Notes under the pieces: model-generated
What the model was told of the DNA's origin: nothing
Databases searched by the model: none
Seen by the model: only the letters and a program-made list of their open reading frames with translations
Part shown: piece by piece, positions 17,495 through 26,759 of the stretch
Position numbering within the stretch: the first letter of the stretch is position 1
How the letters are laid out: each line of letters begins with the position of its first letter
Position numbers and translations under genes: made by a program
Source: Bacteroidales bacterium
GTDB taxonomy: Bacteria > Bacteroidota > Bacteroidia > Bacteroidales > VadinHA17
Assembly: GCA_029932855.1 (NCBI GenBank)
Contig: JAOZPG010000002.1
Coordinates: 65,714-129,713, forward strand
DNA: 64,000 nucleotides
Direction: 5' to 3'

Positions 17495-19555
17495 TTACAA
17501 CTTGTTAATGCTTAATAAGCGGTAGTGTTCATCCTGAGCGTTGATCTTTTTCTTATTGTCTTTTCTGTATTTATTATCCTGTTTTGCACTAATTAGCCGT
17601 GTCTTGACATTATCGGCCAGGTGAAGGTCAATAATGTGCCTCAGCTCTTTTTGTAGGCCTTTATCATAAATCGGTGCTACGGTCTCTATCCTGTGATCAA
17701 GGTTCCTGGTCATCCAGTCGGCTGACGAAATAAAATACAGTTCATTTCCGCCGTTCTCAAAAATAAATATCCTGGAATGTTCCAGGAAGCGGCCCACAAT
17801 GCATATGGCACTGATATTTTCACTCAGTCCGGCAACACCCGGTATCAGTGAACATATACCCCGTACAATTAAGGTTATTTTAACCCCTGCCTGGCTGGCA
17901 TGATACAGTTTGGCAATCATCTTTCTGTCAACCAGGTTATTAAGCTTAAGGATGATGGATGCCTTTTTGCCTTCTTTTGCATTTTCCACTTCCTTGTCAA
18001 TAAGAGTACCCAGATCATTTCTCATATAAACAGGCGAGACCAGGAGGCTCTTGAATTCTATTGGCTTGTATGGTGCCTCAATAAAATCAAAAAGCTTTCT
18101 TACATCCCTGGTGATCTTTTTCTCAGAGGTGAAGAGGGTAACATCGGAATAAACCTTTGCTGTTCCCTCATGAAAATTGCCTGTGCTGATACATGCAGTA
18201 TAATGTATCTTCTCATCTTTGTTTATCTTCCGTCCTATGAGCAATAGTTTGGCATGCACCTTTAGTCCCGGAATCCCAAACACTACTTTCGCTCCTGCTT
18301 CCTCCAGCTTTTGCGACCAGTAAATATTTGATTCTTCGTCAAATCTTGCCTGCAGCTCAATCACTACTGTAACATCTTTTCCGTTAAGGCTGGCATTGAT
18401 GAGGGTATTAATAACTTTCGATACCCTGGCAACCCGGTAAAGGCTTATTTTTATTGAGCTGACAGTGGGATCGATAGCTGCTTCGCGTAGTATGTTTACG
18501 AAATGAGAGAAATTATGATAAGGAAAATAAAGCAGCAGGTCTTTCTTGTCAATTGTATCAAGGATGTTTTTCCCTGGCATGAAGTCGGGATGTGTCAACG
18601 GCTTAAGCTTTTTATACTCAAGCTTATCGGGACCAATGTTGGGGAATTCCATGAAGTCCTTGAAATTATGATAACGTCCTCCGGGTATCAGGTTGTCTTC
18701 AGTGTCAATACTTAATTGTTTTTTCAGGAAATCAAGCAGATCGGCAGGCATCTTTTTGTCATATACAAATCTTACAGGTTGACCCTTTTTCCTTTCTTTA
18801 ACTCCTTTGGATATTTTTTCAAGAAAGCTTTTTGTAAGATCATTATCAATATCCAGCTCGGCATCGCGTGTTATCTTAATCGTATAGGAGTCAAACAAGG
18901 TATAGGGGAATTTGCTGAAGATCAATCCCATCTGCGACCTTATAACATCATCAAGAAGTATTATATAGCTGTTCTTGTCTTCATTTGGAAGCTGTATGAA
19001 CCTGGGCAGTGTTTTGCGGGGCAGCTCCATAAGGCTGTACTCATAACCTGCCTTACGGCTTTTATTCATTAATTTTGTTGCCAGGTATATAGACTTGTCC
19101 TTAAGCCTTGGGAAGCTGTTAACATAGTTGAGCATAATGGGACTAAGCTCAGAGATAATATTATCTACAAAATAGTTGTTTACATATTTCAGTTGCTTTT
19201 CGCTCAGCTGCTTTTCATTGATGATGAAAATATTTTCCTTTTCAAGTTCTTCGAGCAGGGAGTGAAATGTTTCATCGAAGAGTTCCTGCAGTTCAATAAC
19301 TCTTTTCTGTATCTGGGTTAACAGTACCTTGGGCTCCTCAATGGTTAGCTTACTGGTATCTATCTTAAGTTCACAAAGCCGTTTAACAGAAGCCACCCTT
19401 ACCTTAAAGAACTCGTCAAGATTATTTGAAAAGATACCAAGAAACCGTATCCTTTCAACCAGGGGAACAGTCTTATCTGCAGCTTCCTGCAATACGGCAT
19501 GGTTAAAAGTAAGCCAGCTTAGTTCCCTGTTTATAAAATCTTTCATCTCCATCAT
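17495..19555 (-). CDS. ppk1: Polyphosphate kinase 1
   Basis: PPK1 reversibly makes inorganic polyphosphate from ATP through a phosphohistidine. The 686-residue protein shows the family N-terminus (INRELSWLTFNHAVLQEA, RIRFLGIFSNNLDEFFKVRV), the catalytic GLKVHAKLLLIGRK with His434, GNFHEGTAKVYSDVTLFT, RGICSLIPG and FLEHSRIFIFENGG. The length is standard and all expected motifs are intact. It follows sixA by 8 bases on the same strand and is the last gene of phoH-sixA-ppk1, a group with a shared phosphate theme that probably gives one transcript. Confidence 0.96.
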   Translation of the reverse strand: MMEMKDFINRELSWLTFNHAVLQEAADKTVPLVERIRFLGIFSNNLDEFFKVRVASVKRLCELKIDTSKLTIEEPKVLLTQIQKRVIELQELFDETFHSLLEELEKENIFIINEKQLSEKQLKYVNNYFVDNIISELSPIMLNYVNSFPRLKDKSIYLATKLMNKSRKAGYEYSLMELPRKTLPRFIQLPNEDKNSYIILLDDVIRSQMGLIFSKFPYTLFDSYTIKITRDAELDIDNDLTKSFLEKISKGVKERKKGQPVRFVYDKKMPADLLDFLKKQLSIDTEDNLIPGGRYHNFKDFMEFPNIGPDKLEYKKLKPLTHPDFMPGKNILDTIDKKDLLLYFPYHNFSHFVNILREAAIDPTVSSIKISLYRVARVSKVINTLINASLNGKDVTVVIELQARFDEESNIYWSQKLEEAGAKVVFGIPGLKVHAKLLLIGRKINKDEKIHYTACISTGNFHEGTAKVYSDVTLFTSEKKITRDVRKLFDFIEAPYKPIEFKSLLVSPVYMRNDLGTLIDKEVENAKEGKKASIILKLNNLVDRKMIAKLYHASQAGVKITLIVRGICSLIPGVAGLSENISAICIVGRFLEHSRIFIFENGGNELYFISSADWMTRNLDHRIETVAPIYDKGLQKELRHIIDLHLADNVKTRLISAKQDNKYRKDNKKKINAQDEHYRLLSINKL

Positions 19556-19563
19556 TCAGGCAT

Positions 19564-20064
19564 TTACTGTTTATTTTTTTTCGGGTAATTAAACTCGTGC
19601 TCCCTGAGGGTTTCGGCTGATATGTCATCCCATCCGCCGACATCAAACTTAAGCCACACATATGCAGATGTGGGCAGATTGTTGAGGTACTCCGGCAGGA
19701 AGTAATTGGCAAGCTCTGTAAAACCCGGGTTATGACCAAATATTGCCAGGTGTTGACAGGCATTGTCCTGTGCCTTAATGATTTTAAGTATTGAGTCAGG
19801 ATTACCCGGATATAAATTCTCATTGATCTGTATCTTTTCAAAACTTTTATTTATGGCCCTGGCATATATAACGGCAGTATAAAGGGCCCTGTTGGCAGGA
19901 CTGCTGATAAAGAGGTCAGGTGGAGAAGACTTCTTATAAAGCGATTCGGCCATTCGGTAAGCATCTTTATAAGCCCTTGTTTTCAGGGGCCTGTCATAAT
20001 CAGGCAGGTCATAATAATTCCAGTCTGATTTCCCGTGTCGTACTATTGTAAGTATTTTGATCAT
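19564..20064 (-). CDS. sixA: SixA-type histidine phosphatase
   Basis: A 166-residue phosphoglycerate-mutase-superfamily phosphatase. The catalytic RHG lies at residues 9-11 (VRHGKSDWN), the second basic site at SSPANRALYTA and the second His at FGHNPGFTELANYF. SixA of E. coli removes phosphate from histidine phosphotransfer domains, while other family members act on small phosphates, so the substrate here is open. It lies between phoH (38 bases upstream) and ppk1 (8 bases downstream), and this coupling with ppk1 suggests a role related to phosphate or polyphosphate metabolism rather than a dedicated phosphorelay. Confidence 0.88.
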   Translation of the reverse strand: MIKILTIVRHGKSDWNYYDLPDYDRPLKTRAYKDAYRMAESLYKKSSPPDLFISSPANRALYTAVIYARAINKSFEKIQINENLYPGNPDSILKIIKAQDNACQHLAIFGHNPGFTELANYFLPEYLNNLPTSAYVWLKFDVGGWDDISAETLREHEFNYPKKNKQ

Positions 20065-20102
20065 ATAAATTTATCTTAAAGCAAGCACTTACATATTCTG
20101 TG

Positions 20103-21440
20103 TTATAGCAACTGGCTGGCAAGCTCTGCCAGATAACTTCTTTCACCTTTTACCAGGTTAACATGGGCAAATATTTCCTGACCTTTCATCTTGTCGGTAA
20201 GGTATGTGATTCCGTTGGAGCCTGCATCAAGGTAAGGAGAGTCTATCTGTTCAATATCCCCGGTAAAGATCATTTTTGTGCCCTCGCCTGCACGTGTAAT
20301 AATGGTTTTTACTTCATGAGGGGTAAGGTTCTGGGCCTCATCCACAATAAAGTAAATATGCGAGAGGCTCCTTCCCCTGATATATGCCAGGGGGGTAATT
20401 ACCAGCTTTTCATTTTTTACCATATCCTCTATTTTCTGGTAATCTTTGCTCTGAGGACTGAACTTGTTTTTTATTACCGTAAGGTTATCGAAAAGTGGCT
20501 GCATGTAGGGACCTATTTTCTCACTTACATCACCAGGCAGGAATCCCATGTCGCGGTTGGCAAGGGGGACTATAGGCCTGGCCAGGAATATTTGCTTGAA
20601 GTTAGATCTTTGCTGAAGTGCCGAGGCCAGGGCAAGCAATGTCTTACCTGTACCTGCCTTGCCTGTAAGGGCCACAAGCTGGATCTCGGGACGAATAAGA
20701 GCATCCAGGGCAAAGGTCTGCTCGGCATTTCTTGGTTCTATCCCGTAGGCCATGGTTTTTTCAATGCGGTTCATTACCTGGTCCACAGGATCGTAATGGG
20801 CAAGTACACTGGACTTATCGCTTTTCATTATGTAATACTCGTGGGCAAAGGCTTGTGATTCAAGCTTAAAATCTTTTACCGGAACGCCTTCCTTTTCATT
20901 ATAAAGCCTGGATATGAGTTCAGGATCCTGGTTCTCAAGGGTTTTGAGGTCTCTGTATAGGTCGTCGAGGTTTGTAACCTTATCGGTTTCATAGTCCTGG
21001 GCCTGGATATCCAGCGACTTGGCCTTCATCCTCAGGTTAATGTCTTTGGTGACCAGGACAACACTGGTATCCGGATTTTTCTCGGTAACATAATCAGCTA
21101 TGACAAGTATCCTGTGGTCGGGAGTCTTTTCGGGGAATGATTCACTCACCTTCTCGCCAAATGGCTTGCCTGTTTCAATGAATAATTTACCTTTTCCTTT
21201 TCCAAGTGAAACGCCCTGGGTAAACAGCTTGTCTCCCGATAGCTTGTCAAGCTCCCTGGTGAGTTCCCTGGCATGGAAGTTAATCTGGTTGTTCCCTTTC
21301 TTGAACTTATCGAGCTCTTCCAGTACTACTATGGGAATAACAATATCATTTTCTTCGAAATTGAAGATACACTGGTAATCGTGAAGCAATACGTTTGTGT
21401 CAAGCACAAATATCTTTTTTATTTTTTTCTTTGTGGCCAT
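20103..21440 (-). CDS. PIN-PhoH ATPase (PhoH2-like)
   Basis: A 445-residue cytoplasmic protein with two domains. An N-terminal PIN-type nuclease domain covers about 8-150 (KKIFVLDTNVLLHDY with the first acidic residue, HRILVIADYV, DTSVVLVTKDINLRMKA). A C-terminal PhoH P-loop ATPase covers about 240-445 (LTGKAGTGKTLLALA as Walker A, SHIYFIVDEAQNLTPHE as Walker B, MIFTGDIEQIDSPYLD). The fusion matches PhoH2, which is described as an RNase-helicase. It leads the phoH-sixA-ppk1 group. The E. coli phoH gene belongs to the phosphate regulon, but no pho box is visible here. Confidence 0.92.
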   Translation of the reverse strand: MATKKKIKKIFVLDTNVLLHDYQCIFNFEENDIVIPIVVLEELDKFKKGNNQINFHARELTRELDKLSGDKLFTQGVSLGKGKGKLFIETGKPFGEKVSESFPEKTPDHRILVIADYVTEKNPDTSVVLVTKDINLRMKAKSLDIQAQDYETDKVTNLDDLYRDLKTLENQDPELISRLYNEKEGVPVKDFKLESQAFAHEYYIMKSDKSSVLAHYDPVDQVMNRIEKTMAYGIEPRNAEQTFALDALIRPEIQLVALTGKAGTGKTLLALASALQQRSNFKQIFLARPIVPLANRDMGFLPGDVSEKIGPYMQPLFDNLTVIKNKFSPQSKDYQKIEDMVKNEKLVITPLAYIRGRSLSHIYFIVDEAQNLTPHEVKTIITRAGEGTKMIFTGDIEQIDSPYLDAGSNGITYLTDKMKGQEIFAHVNLVKGERSYLAELASQLL

Positions 21441-21576
21441 ATGAATGGGTTTACTGGGTACTTCGTAAGACGTAGATTTTATTTAAGAAAGATACAAAAA
21501 TGATGCTTAAGGCGGGGAACTCTTAGATATTTTTTTTTGGTTTATAGCTGGAAGTGTATATGTGGAGAGCTTATTT

Positions 21577-21627
21577 TTAGGATAATTTGCAATCGGGATT
21601 AGGATAATTTGCAATTTAATTGCAAAT
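21577..21627. promoter_or_regulatory. Direct repeat and perfect palindrome before the AAA/DUF4143 gene
   Basis: TTAGGATAATTTGCAAT occurs twice, at 21577-21593 and 21599-21615 (22-base spacing). The second copy runs into a perfect inverted repeat ATTTGCAATT-T-AATTGCAAAT at 21607-21627. The palindrome ends 37 bases before the start codon at 21665. The layout fits an operator for a dimeric regulator, possibly self-regulation, but no regulator gene is adjacent. Confidence 0.6.
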
Positions 21628-21664
21628 ATGTTATATTTGAGATTGAATTATAAAGAGATTAACA

Positions 21665-22819
21665 ATGTGGATAGAACGTAAGGACTCACGAAAGATCAGG
21701 GAGGCAGTAAACAAAAGGCCGGTTGTCTTACTTACCGGTGTAAGACAAGTCGGGAAAAGTTCATTATTACAGAGGCTCTACAAAGATGCTGAATATGTTA
21801 CTCTTGACAAGATTGTTCTTGCCGAGGAAGCAGAAAGAAACCCGACAAATTTCTTAAACAGATTTAAAAGACAGGTGATAATAGATGAGATCCAGTATGC
21901 CCCATCTCTTTTTCGTGATCTGAAAATAAAAGTTGATGAAGACAGGAGCTTAAAAGGAAAATGGATTCTGACCGGAAGCCAGCAATTCACCTTAATGCAG
22001 CATGTTAGTGAGTCTTTGGCAGGAAGGATTGGGATATTGAATTTGGGAACCCTATGTGCATTAGAGCTAAGCGAGGCAGGATTATTGATGAACAAGCGAG
22101 ATCTGTTATGGAAAGGTGGATTTCCGGAATTGTGGGCTGAGAACTTAAATGCAGGGGACTTTTTTGATGATTATATACAAACATATCTTGAAAGAGATAT
22201 GAAACAAATACTGAATGTTACAAATCTGAGAGATTTTAGACGTCTTCTCTCCTTGATGGCAATAAGAGTGGGGCAATTGGTGAATTTTTCTGAATTGGCG
22301 AAAGAGATTGGTGTAGCTGTAAATACAATAAAGGCATGGGTCAATGCTCTGGAAGTATCGGGGTTGATAGTATTGTTACCCCCATATTATAATAATCTTG
22401 GTAAGCGATTAATAAAGGCACCTAAACTATACTTCTGTGATAATGGTTTAGTTGCGGCCCTGTTAAATATATCTTCTTTGGAGAAATTGAATAATTCTTT
22501 ATATATAGGTGGTATCTGGGAAAATTTTGTTTTTACAGAATACCTGAAGGAAGGATATCGTGCAGGAAGGGATATTTTCTATTTAAGGGATAAGAACGGA
22601 GTGGAAATTGATTTTGTAATTGAAAAGGGAGATGAAGTTATTCTGGTTGAAGCGAAGAATAGTGAGAGGCCCGATGCAGGGAAGTTGAACTTTAATAAGA
22701 TAGCTCCTCATTTTAGGGAGAAAGTAAAATCAGTTGTGGCCTGCGGAGTAGAAGAAAAAGGCTTTATCGCACTAGAGGGTTATTTTGTTTACAATCCCTT
22801 GTTCGGACATATTCTTTAA
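21665..22819 (+). CDS. AAA ATPase with DUF4143 domain
   Basis: A 384-residue ATPase of a family common in Bacteroidota and archaea. Walker A is LLTGVRQVGKSSLLQ (about 23-37) and Walker B is QVIIDEIQYAPSLF, followed by sensor LTGSQQFTLM. The C-terminal DUF4143 region (about 190-360) contains a winged-helix-like stretch (FSELAKEIGVAVNTIKAWVNALE) and a PDDEXK-like core (GVEIDFVIEKGDEVILVEAK). These genes are often mobile and solitary; some have been proposed to act in toxin-antitoxin-like or defence roles, but function is unproven. The codons look more AT-rich than the neighbours (many AAT, TTA), which suggests acquisition. A palindrome lies in its leader. Confidence 0.88.
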   Translation: MWIERKDSRKIREAVNKRPVVLLTGVRQVGKSSLLQRLYKDAEYVTLDKIVLAEEAERNPTNFLNRFKRQVIIDEIQYAPSLFRDLKIKVDEDRSLKGKWILTGSQQFTLMQHVSESLAGRIGILNLGTLCALELSEAGLLMNKRDLLWKGGFPELWAENLNAGDFFDDYIQTYLERDMKQILNVTNLRDFRRLLSLMAIRVGQLVNFSELAKEIGVAVNTIKAWVNALEVSGLIVLLPPYYNNLGKRLIKAPKLYFCDNGLVAALLNISSLEKLNNSLYIGGIWENFVFTEYLKEGYRAGRDIFYLRDKNGVEIDFVIEKGDEVILVEAKNSERPDAGKLNFNKIAPHFREKVKSVVACGVEEKGFIALEGYFVYNPLFGHIL

Positions 22820-22938
22820 AACCCTGCAATAACTTTAAGAGAATTCGAGTAATTATTGTCTCTTTGTATAGACATTTGAAAATTAATTAATAAAAGGCCA
22901 TGTAAATGGTAAACCTGAGATCTGATATAAAGAAGGGA

Positions 22939-24228
22939 ATGACCTACCAGGAAACACTGAAATTTTTATTTAGTCAGCTGCCTGTGTTCCAGCGAATAGG
23001 TAAGGCCGCCTACAAGGCAAACCTGGATAATACACTTGCCCTGGACGAGTATTTCGGACATCCGCACAGGGAGTATAAATGCATTCATATTGCAGGTACT
23101 AATGGAAAGGGTTCCGTGGCGCATATGCTGGCATCGGTCTTGCAGGAGGCAGGTTATAAGACGGGACTTTACACTTCACCGCACCTTAAGGACTTTACAG
23201 AGCGCATAAGGGTGAATGGAAAGCAGGCAGAAAAGGATTTCGTTATAAGATTCGTGGAGGAACACGGTGATAGCATCAGTCATATGAGACCATCCTTTTT
23301 TGAGATGACTGTTGCAATGGCATTCGATTATTTCAGGCAGAAAAAGATTGATGTCGCGGTGGTAGAGACAGGCTTGGGAGGGAGGCTTGACTCAACCAAT
23401 ATTATAAAGCCCGAGCTATCGGTAATCACCAATATAGGTAATGATCATAAAGAGTTCCTGGGTTCCACCCTTTCAGGGATCGCTGCTGAAAAGGCAGGCA
23501 TCATTAAGCGGGGGGTTCCTGTTGTAATAGGTGAGACCCTGGATGATATTAAGTCCGTTTTTATTAATAAAGCCACAGAACAGGGCTCGGAGATCTTTTT
23601 TGCGGACAGCAACTATAGCATTGATTATTCGCTGGGAACGATGAAAGGGCTTCAGAGAATGAATATTACACACAGTGGAAAGCTTTTTATAGAAGCTATT
23701 GAGTGCGACCTGATGGGAAGCTATCAGCTTAAGAATATTAAAACTGCAATTCAGAGCATTGAAGTATTGAGGAAGAGAGGTTTTAAGATCAGGGAGGAGC
23801 ATATAAGGGAAGGTCTGAAGACTGTGGTTGCAAATACCGGGCTCAGGGGCCGGTGGGAGCTACTGAATGTATCACCTTATACTGTCTGCGACACTGCCCA
23901 TAATCTTGAAGGACTTACAGAAGTTACAAAGCAGATAAAAAACACAGCTTATAAGAAGCTTCACATAGTACTCGGAATGCTAAGCGGGAAAGAAGAACAA
24001 AAGATACTGAAGCTGTTTCCTGAAGATGCCAGGTATTATTTTACACAGCCCAATATCCCCCGGGCGCTGCCTGCTGAAAAGCTGGCAGGCTCTGCTGCCA
24101 GAGCAGGCCTCAGGGGAGAGGTGATTGCTCCGGTCTCCCTGGCATACGAAGCTGCGCGGAGAAATGCCGGTCCGAAAGATATGATATTTATCGGGGGCAG
24201 CACATTTGTGGTGGCAGAGGTTTTATGA
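22939..24228 (+). CDS. folC: Bifunctional folylpolyglutamate/dihydrofolate synthase
   Basis: FolC attaches glutamate to dihydropteroate and extends the polyglutamate tail of folates. Motifs are the P-loop IAGTNGKGSVAHML, GLYTSPHLKDFTERIRVNG, VVETGLGGRLDSTN, NIGNDHKEFLG and the C-terminal CDTAHNLEGLTEV (Mur-ligase DxAHNP site). From the Met at 22939 (MTYQETLKFLFSQLPVFQRIG), which matches the usual family start and has AGAAGG just upstream, the protein has 429 residues. An in-frame Met at 22906 adds 11 residues and cannot be excluded. It stands alone between two unrelated genes. Confidence 0.94.
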   Translation: MTYQETLKFLFSQLPVFQRIGKAAYKANLDNTLALDEYFGHPHREYKCIHIAGTNGKGSVAHMLASVLQEAGYKTGLYTSPHLKDFTERIRVNGKQAEKDFVIRFVEEHGDSISHMRPSFFEMTVAMAFDYFRQKKIDVAVVETGLGGRLDSTNIIKPELSVITNIGNDHKEFLGSTLSGIAAEKAGIIKRGVPVVIGETLDDIKSVFINKATEQGSEIFFADSNYSIDYSLGTMKGLQRMNITHSGKLFIEAIECDLMGSYQLKNIKTAIQSIEVLRKRGFKIREEHIREGLKTVVANTGLRGRWELLNVSPYTVCDTAHNLEGLTEVTKQIKNTAYKKLHIVLGMLSGKEEQKILKLFPEDARYYFTQPNIPRALPAEKLAGSAARAGLRGEVIAPVSLAYEAARRNAGPKDMIFIGGSTFVVAEVL

Positions 24229-24297
24229 ATCGATTGAATTGTTATGATTTATTTCAGATTTATACATAGTAATAGTACATATTTAACAACATAAATA

Positions 24298-26529
24298 ATG
24301 AAAATACTTATTCACTTTATTATTCTCCTGGCTTTTCTTTCTTCATGTTCCGGTAACAGGCTGGATGATCCGTTAACTGATCTTACCTGCTTTGTTGATC
24401 CTTATATTGGAAGCGATTATCATGGCCATGTATTTGTCGGTGCCAGTGTTCCTTTTGGGGCAGTTCAGCTGGGACCCAAAAATCCGACACAGGGATGGGA
24501 CTGGTGCTCCGGTTACAATTATTCCGATTCTGTGCTTATTGGTTTTGCCCATACAGGCCTAAGTGGGACAGGAATAGGAGATCTGGGTGATATCTTGTTT
24601 ATGCCGGTTGGAAATAGTTACATCCCAGGGAATAATAATAATGATAATAATGCTGAAGATCCTTATGACTGGAAAATAATATATAGTCATAATGACGAAA
24701 GCCTTAAACCGGGTTACTATTCAGTTTATATTAATAAATACAATATAGAAGCAGAGTTAACTGCATCAGAACGTGTAGGTTTTCATAGATACAATTATAA
24801 AAATCCCGGGAATTCTAAAGTTCTGATCAACCTTAAGTATGGTACAGGTTGGGATAAGCTTAGCAGGAGCGAAATAAGCCTGGCAGGAAAGAATAGTATA
24901 AAAGGTTTACGTTTTTCAAGTGGCTGGGCCAAGGATCAGCGCGATTTTTATTATACTGAATTTTCAAAGGAGATACTGGATTTTAAGATAATTGAAGCAG
25001 ATGAAAAAACAGGTGAACTTACCGCAATAATTGAATTTGAGGGGAATGGTGAATTGATGGCCAAAACCGCTATTTCTCCTGTGAGCATAGAGGGTGCAAG
25101 GAATAACCTTGCTGCAGAGATTGATCACTGGGATTTTGACAGGGTTTACTCTTCGGCAAAAGAAAAATGGAATAAGGAGCTGGAAAAGATAATTATTGAG
25201 ACCCCCGATTCTGCATATAAAAGAATCTTTTATACGGCTTTGTATCATACAATGATAGCCCCTTCATTATTTAATGATGCTAATGGGGATTATCGCGGAG
25301 CAAACGGGGAAGTGTATAAAGATCCCGGCTTTGACATATATACTGTTTTTTCACTCTGGGATACCTATCGTGCCGCACACCCTCTTTATACGATAATCCA
25401 AGCTGAAAGAAGCATTGACTTTATCAATTCCATGTTAGCCATTTATGAGCAGCAGGGTAAACTGCCTATCTGGCATTTGAAAGGGAATGAGACAAATACC
25501 ATGGTTGGCTATCATGCCGTTCCTGTAATTGCAGATGCTTACCTGAAAGGTTTAAGGGGATTTGGCGCTGAGCTGGCCTTTGAGGCAATGAAAAATTCAG
25601 CCCTGCTGGATGAAGAGGGACAGGATCATGTTAAAGAACTTGGCTTTATACCGGCAGACTCACAGGGCGAGTCGGTTGCAAAGGCTCTGGAATATGCTAT
25701 TGATGACTGGTGTATTGCTGCAATGGCCAGGGCAATGGGTAAGACAGAGGATTATGACTTGTTCTCAAAGCGTGCCATGTATTATAAGAATTATTTCGAT
25801 AATGATATAAAGTTCATGCGTGGCAAAATGAGGGATGGCAGCTGGAGAACTCCCTTTAACCCGTATTCATCACAACACAGGAATGATGATCTTTGCGAGG
25901 GGAACAGTTGGCAATATACATGGTTAGTGCCCCAGGATGTGGAAGGTCTGATAGAATTACATGGGGGAGAGCAGGCATTTATTAAGAAACTGGACAGCCT
26001 GTTTAGTATTTCGTCAGAGCAGGTTGAAGGTGCTTCATCTGATATTAGCGGACTTATCGGTCAATATGCTCATGGGAATGAACCGGGTCACCATATTACA
26101 TACCTGTATCCTTATGCCGGACAACAATGGAAGACCGCTGAAAAAGTGAGGGAGATATGCACAAGTCTGTATAGTGACCAACCTGATGGCCTCTGTGGCA
26201 ATGAGGATTGCGGACAAATGTCAGCCTGGTACATTCTTTCAGCCATGGGGATGTATCCGGTAAATCCGGCTGCCGGGATATATGTCTTTGGAAGCCCTCT
26301 TTTTGACCGTGTTGAGATCAATCTCCCCGGCGGAAATTCATTTAAGATAATTGCAGAAAACAATAGCAGTGATAATCTTTATATTCAGTCTGTAAGTTTA
26401 AACGGACATGCATATAAAAAATCATATATATCCCATGATGAGATAATAAAAGGTGGTATGCTGGTCTTTAAGATGGGAAATAGTCCTAAGCCGGAGTTTG
26501 GTGCCGATATAAATGAAAGGCCAAAGTAA
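24298..26529 (+). CDS. GH92 alpha-mannosidase lipoprotein
   Basis: A 743-residue glycoside hydrolase of family GH92, calcium-dependent exo-acting alpha-mannosidases that trim mannose from N-glycans or mannans. The lipobox FLSSC (Cys17) anchors it to the outer or periplasmic membrane. The N-terminal beta-sandwich opens with FVDPYIGSDYHGHVFVGASVPFGAVQLGP. The (alpha/alpha)6 domain contains DTYRAAHPLYTI, CEGNSWQYTWLVPQDVEGLIE and NEDCGQMSAWYILSAMGMYP, the conserved catalytic-acid region. No SusC/SusD pair or other glycosidase adjoins it, so this is not a polysaccharide utilisation locus. Linkage specificity (alpha-1,2 or other) cannot be read from the sequence. Confidence 0.94.
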   Translation: MKILIHFIILLAFLSSCSGNRLDDPLTDLTCFVDPYIGSDYHGHVFVGASVPFGAVQLGPKNPTQGWDWCSGYNYSDSVLIGFAHTGLSGTGIGDLGDILFMPVGNSYIPGNNNNDNNAEDPYDWKIIYSHNDESLKPGYYSVYINKYNIEAELTASERVGFHRYNYKNPGNSKVLINLKYGTGWDKLSRSEISLAGKNSIKGLRFSSGWAKDQRDFYYTEFSKEILDFKIIEADEKTGELTAIIEFEGNGELMAKTAISPVSIEGARNNLAAEIDHWDFDRVYSSAKEKWNKELEKIIIETPDSAYKRIFYTALYHTMIAPSLFNDANGDYRGANGEVYKDPGFDIYTVFSLWDTYRAAHPLYTIIQAERSIDFINSMLAIYEQQGKLPIWHLKGNETNTMVGYHAVPVIADAYLKGLRGFGAELAFEAMKNSALLDEEGQDHVKELGFIPADSQGESVAKALEYAIDDWCIAAMARAMGKTEDYDLFSKRAMYYKNYFDNDIKFMRGKMRDGSWRTPFNPYSSQHRNDDLCEGNSWQYTWLVPQDVEGLIELHGGEQAFIKKLDSLFSISSEQVEGASSDISGLIGQYAHGNEPGHHITYLYPYAGQQWKTAEKVREICTSLYSDQPDGLCGNEDCGQMSAWYILSAMGMYPVNPAAGIYVFGSPLFDRVEINLPGGNSFKIIAENNSSDNLYIQSVSLNGHAYKKSYISHDEIIKGGMLVFKMGNSPKPEFGADINERPK

Positions 26530-26551
26530 GAGAATCAAACACGGGGCCACT

Positions 26552-26685
26552 ACAACAAATTAAAACCAAATTGCTCACTATGTTCGCAATCCTTTTTGTT
26601 TCACTCACTTTCTTACAAAAGCAAGCTTTTGACGAAAGCTCGTAAAACAAAAAAACCTGGTAAAAACCAGGTTTTAATTTGTTGT
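26552..26685. repeat. Nested inverted-repeat structure beside tRNA-Val
   Basis: A perfect 16-bp inverted repeat (ACAACAAATTAAAACC at 26552-26567, its complement at 26670-26685) encloses further stems. These are ATTGC/GCAAT (26570-26574/26586-26590), TTTTTGTTT/AAACAAAAA (26593-26601/26645-26653), CTTTC/GAAAG (26608-26612/26634-26638), CAAAAGC/GCTTTTG (26616-26622/26625-26631) and the tRNA terminator hairpin. The right outer arm ends on the tRNA discriminator base. It fills the space between the GH92 gene and the tRNA and contains no open frame. Confidence 0.75.
26649..26675 (-). terminator. Terminator after tRNA-Val
   Basis: A 9-bp stem (CCAGGTTTT at 26667-26675 with AAAACCTGG at 26652-26660) and 6-base loop is followed, in minus-strand direction, by seven T through 26649. 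It starts 9 bases after the tRNA 3' end and would end the tRNA transcript. Confidence 0.85.
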
Positions 26686-26759
26686 GGGAACTACTGGATT
26701 CGAACCAGTGACCCCCTGCTTGTAAGGCAGGTGCTCTGAACCAGCTGAGCTAAGCTCCC
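26685..26759 (-). tRNA. tRNA-Val (anticodon TAC)
   Basis: Read on the minus strand, 75 bases fold as a standard tRNA. The acceptor stem GGGAGCT pairs with AGTTCCC and the D arm is TAGCTCAGCTGGTTCAGAGC. The anticodon stem-loop is CTGCCTTACAAGCAG with TAC at 26722-26724, and the T arm carries GGTTCGAATCC. The discriminator base is A, and CCA is not encoded, in agreement with the CCA-adding enzyme at 49013. It is a single tRNA, followed by a terminator. Confidence 0.95.

Noticed and set aside
20163-20858. A 231-residue plus-strand open frame inside the PhoH gene
   Set aside because: It is antisense to the intact Walker A and B region of PhoH and shows no recognisable motif.
21665-22819. Part of a defence island or prophage
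   Set aside because: It is a single ATPase gene between housekeeping genes; no other defence or phage gene is present.
24298-26529. Polysaccharide utilisation locus around the GH92 enzyme
   Set aside because: No SusC/SusD pair, sulfatase, other glycosidase or hybrid two-component regulator adjoins it.
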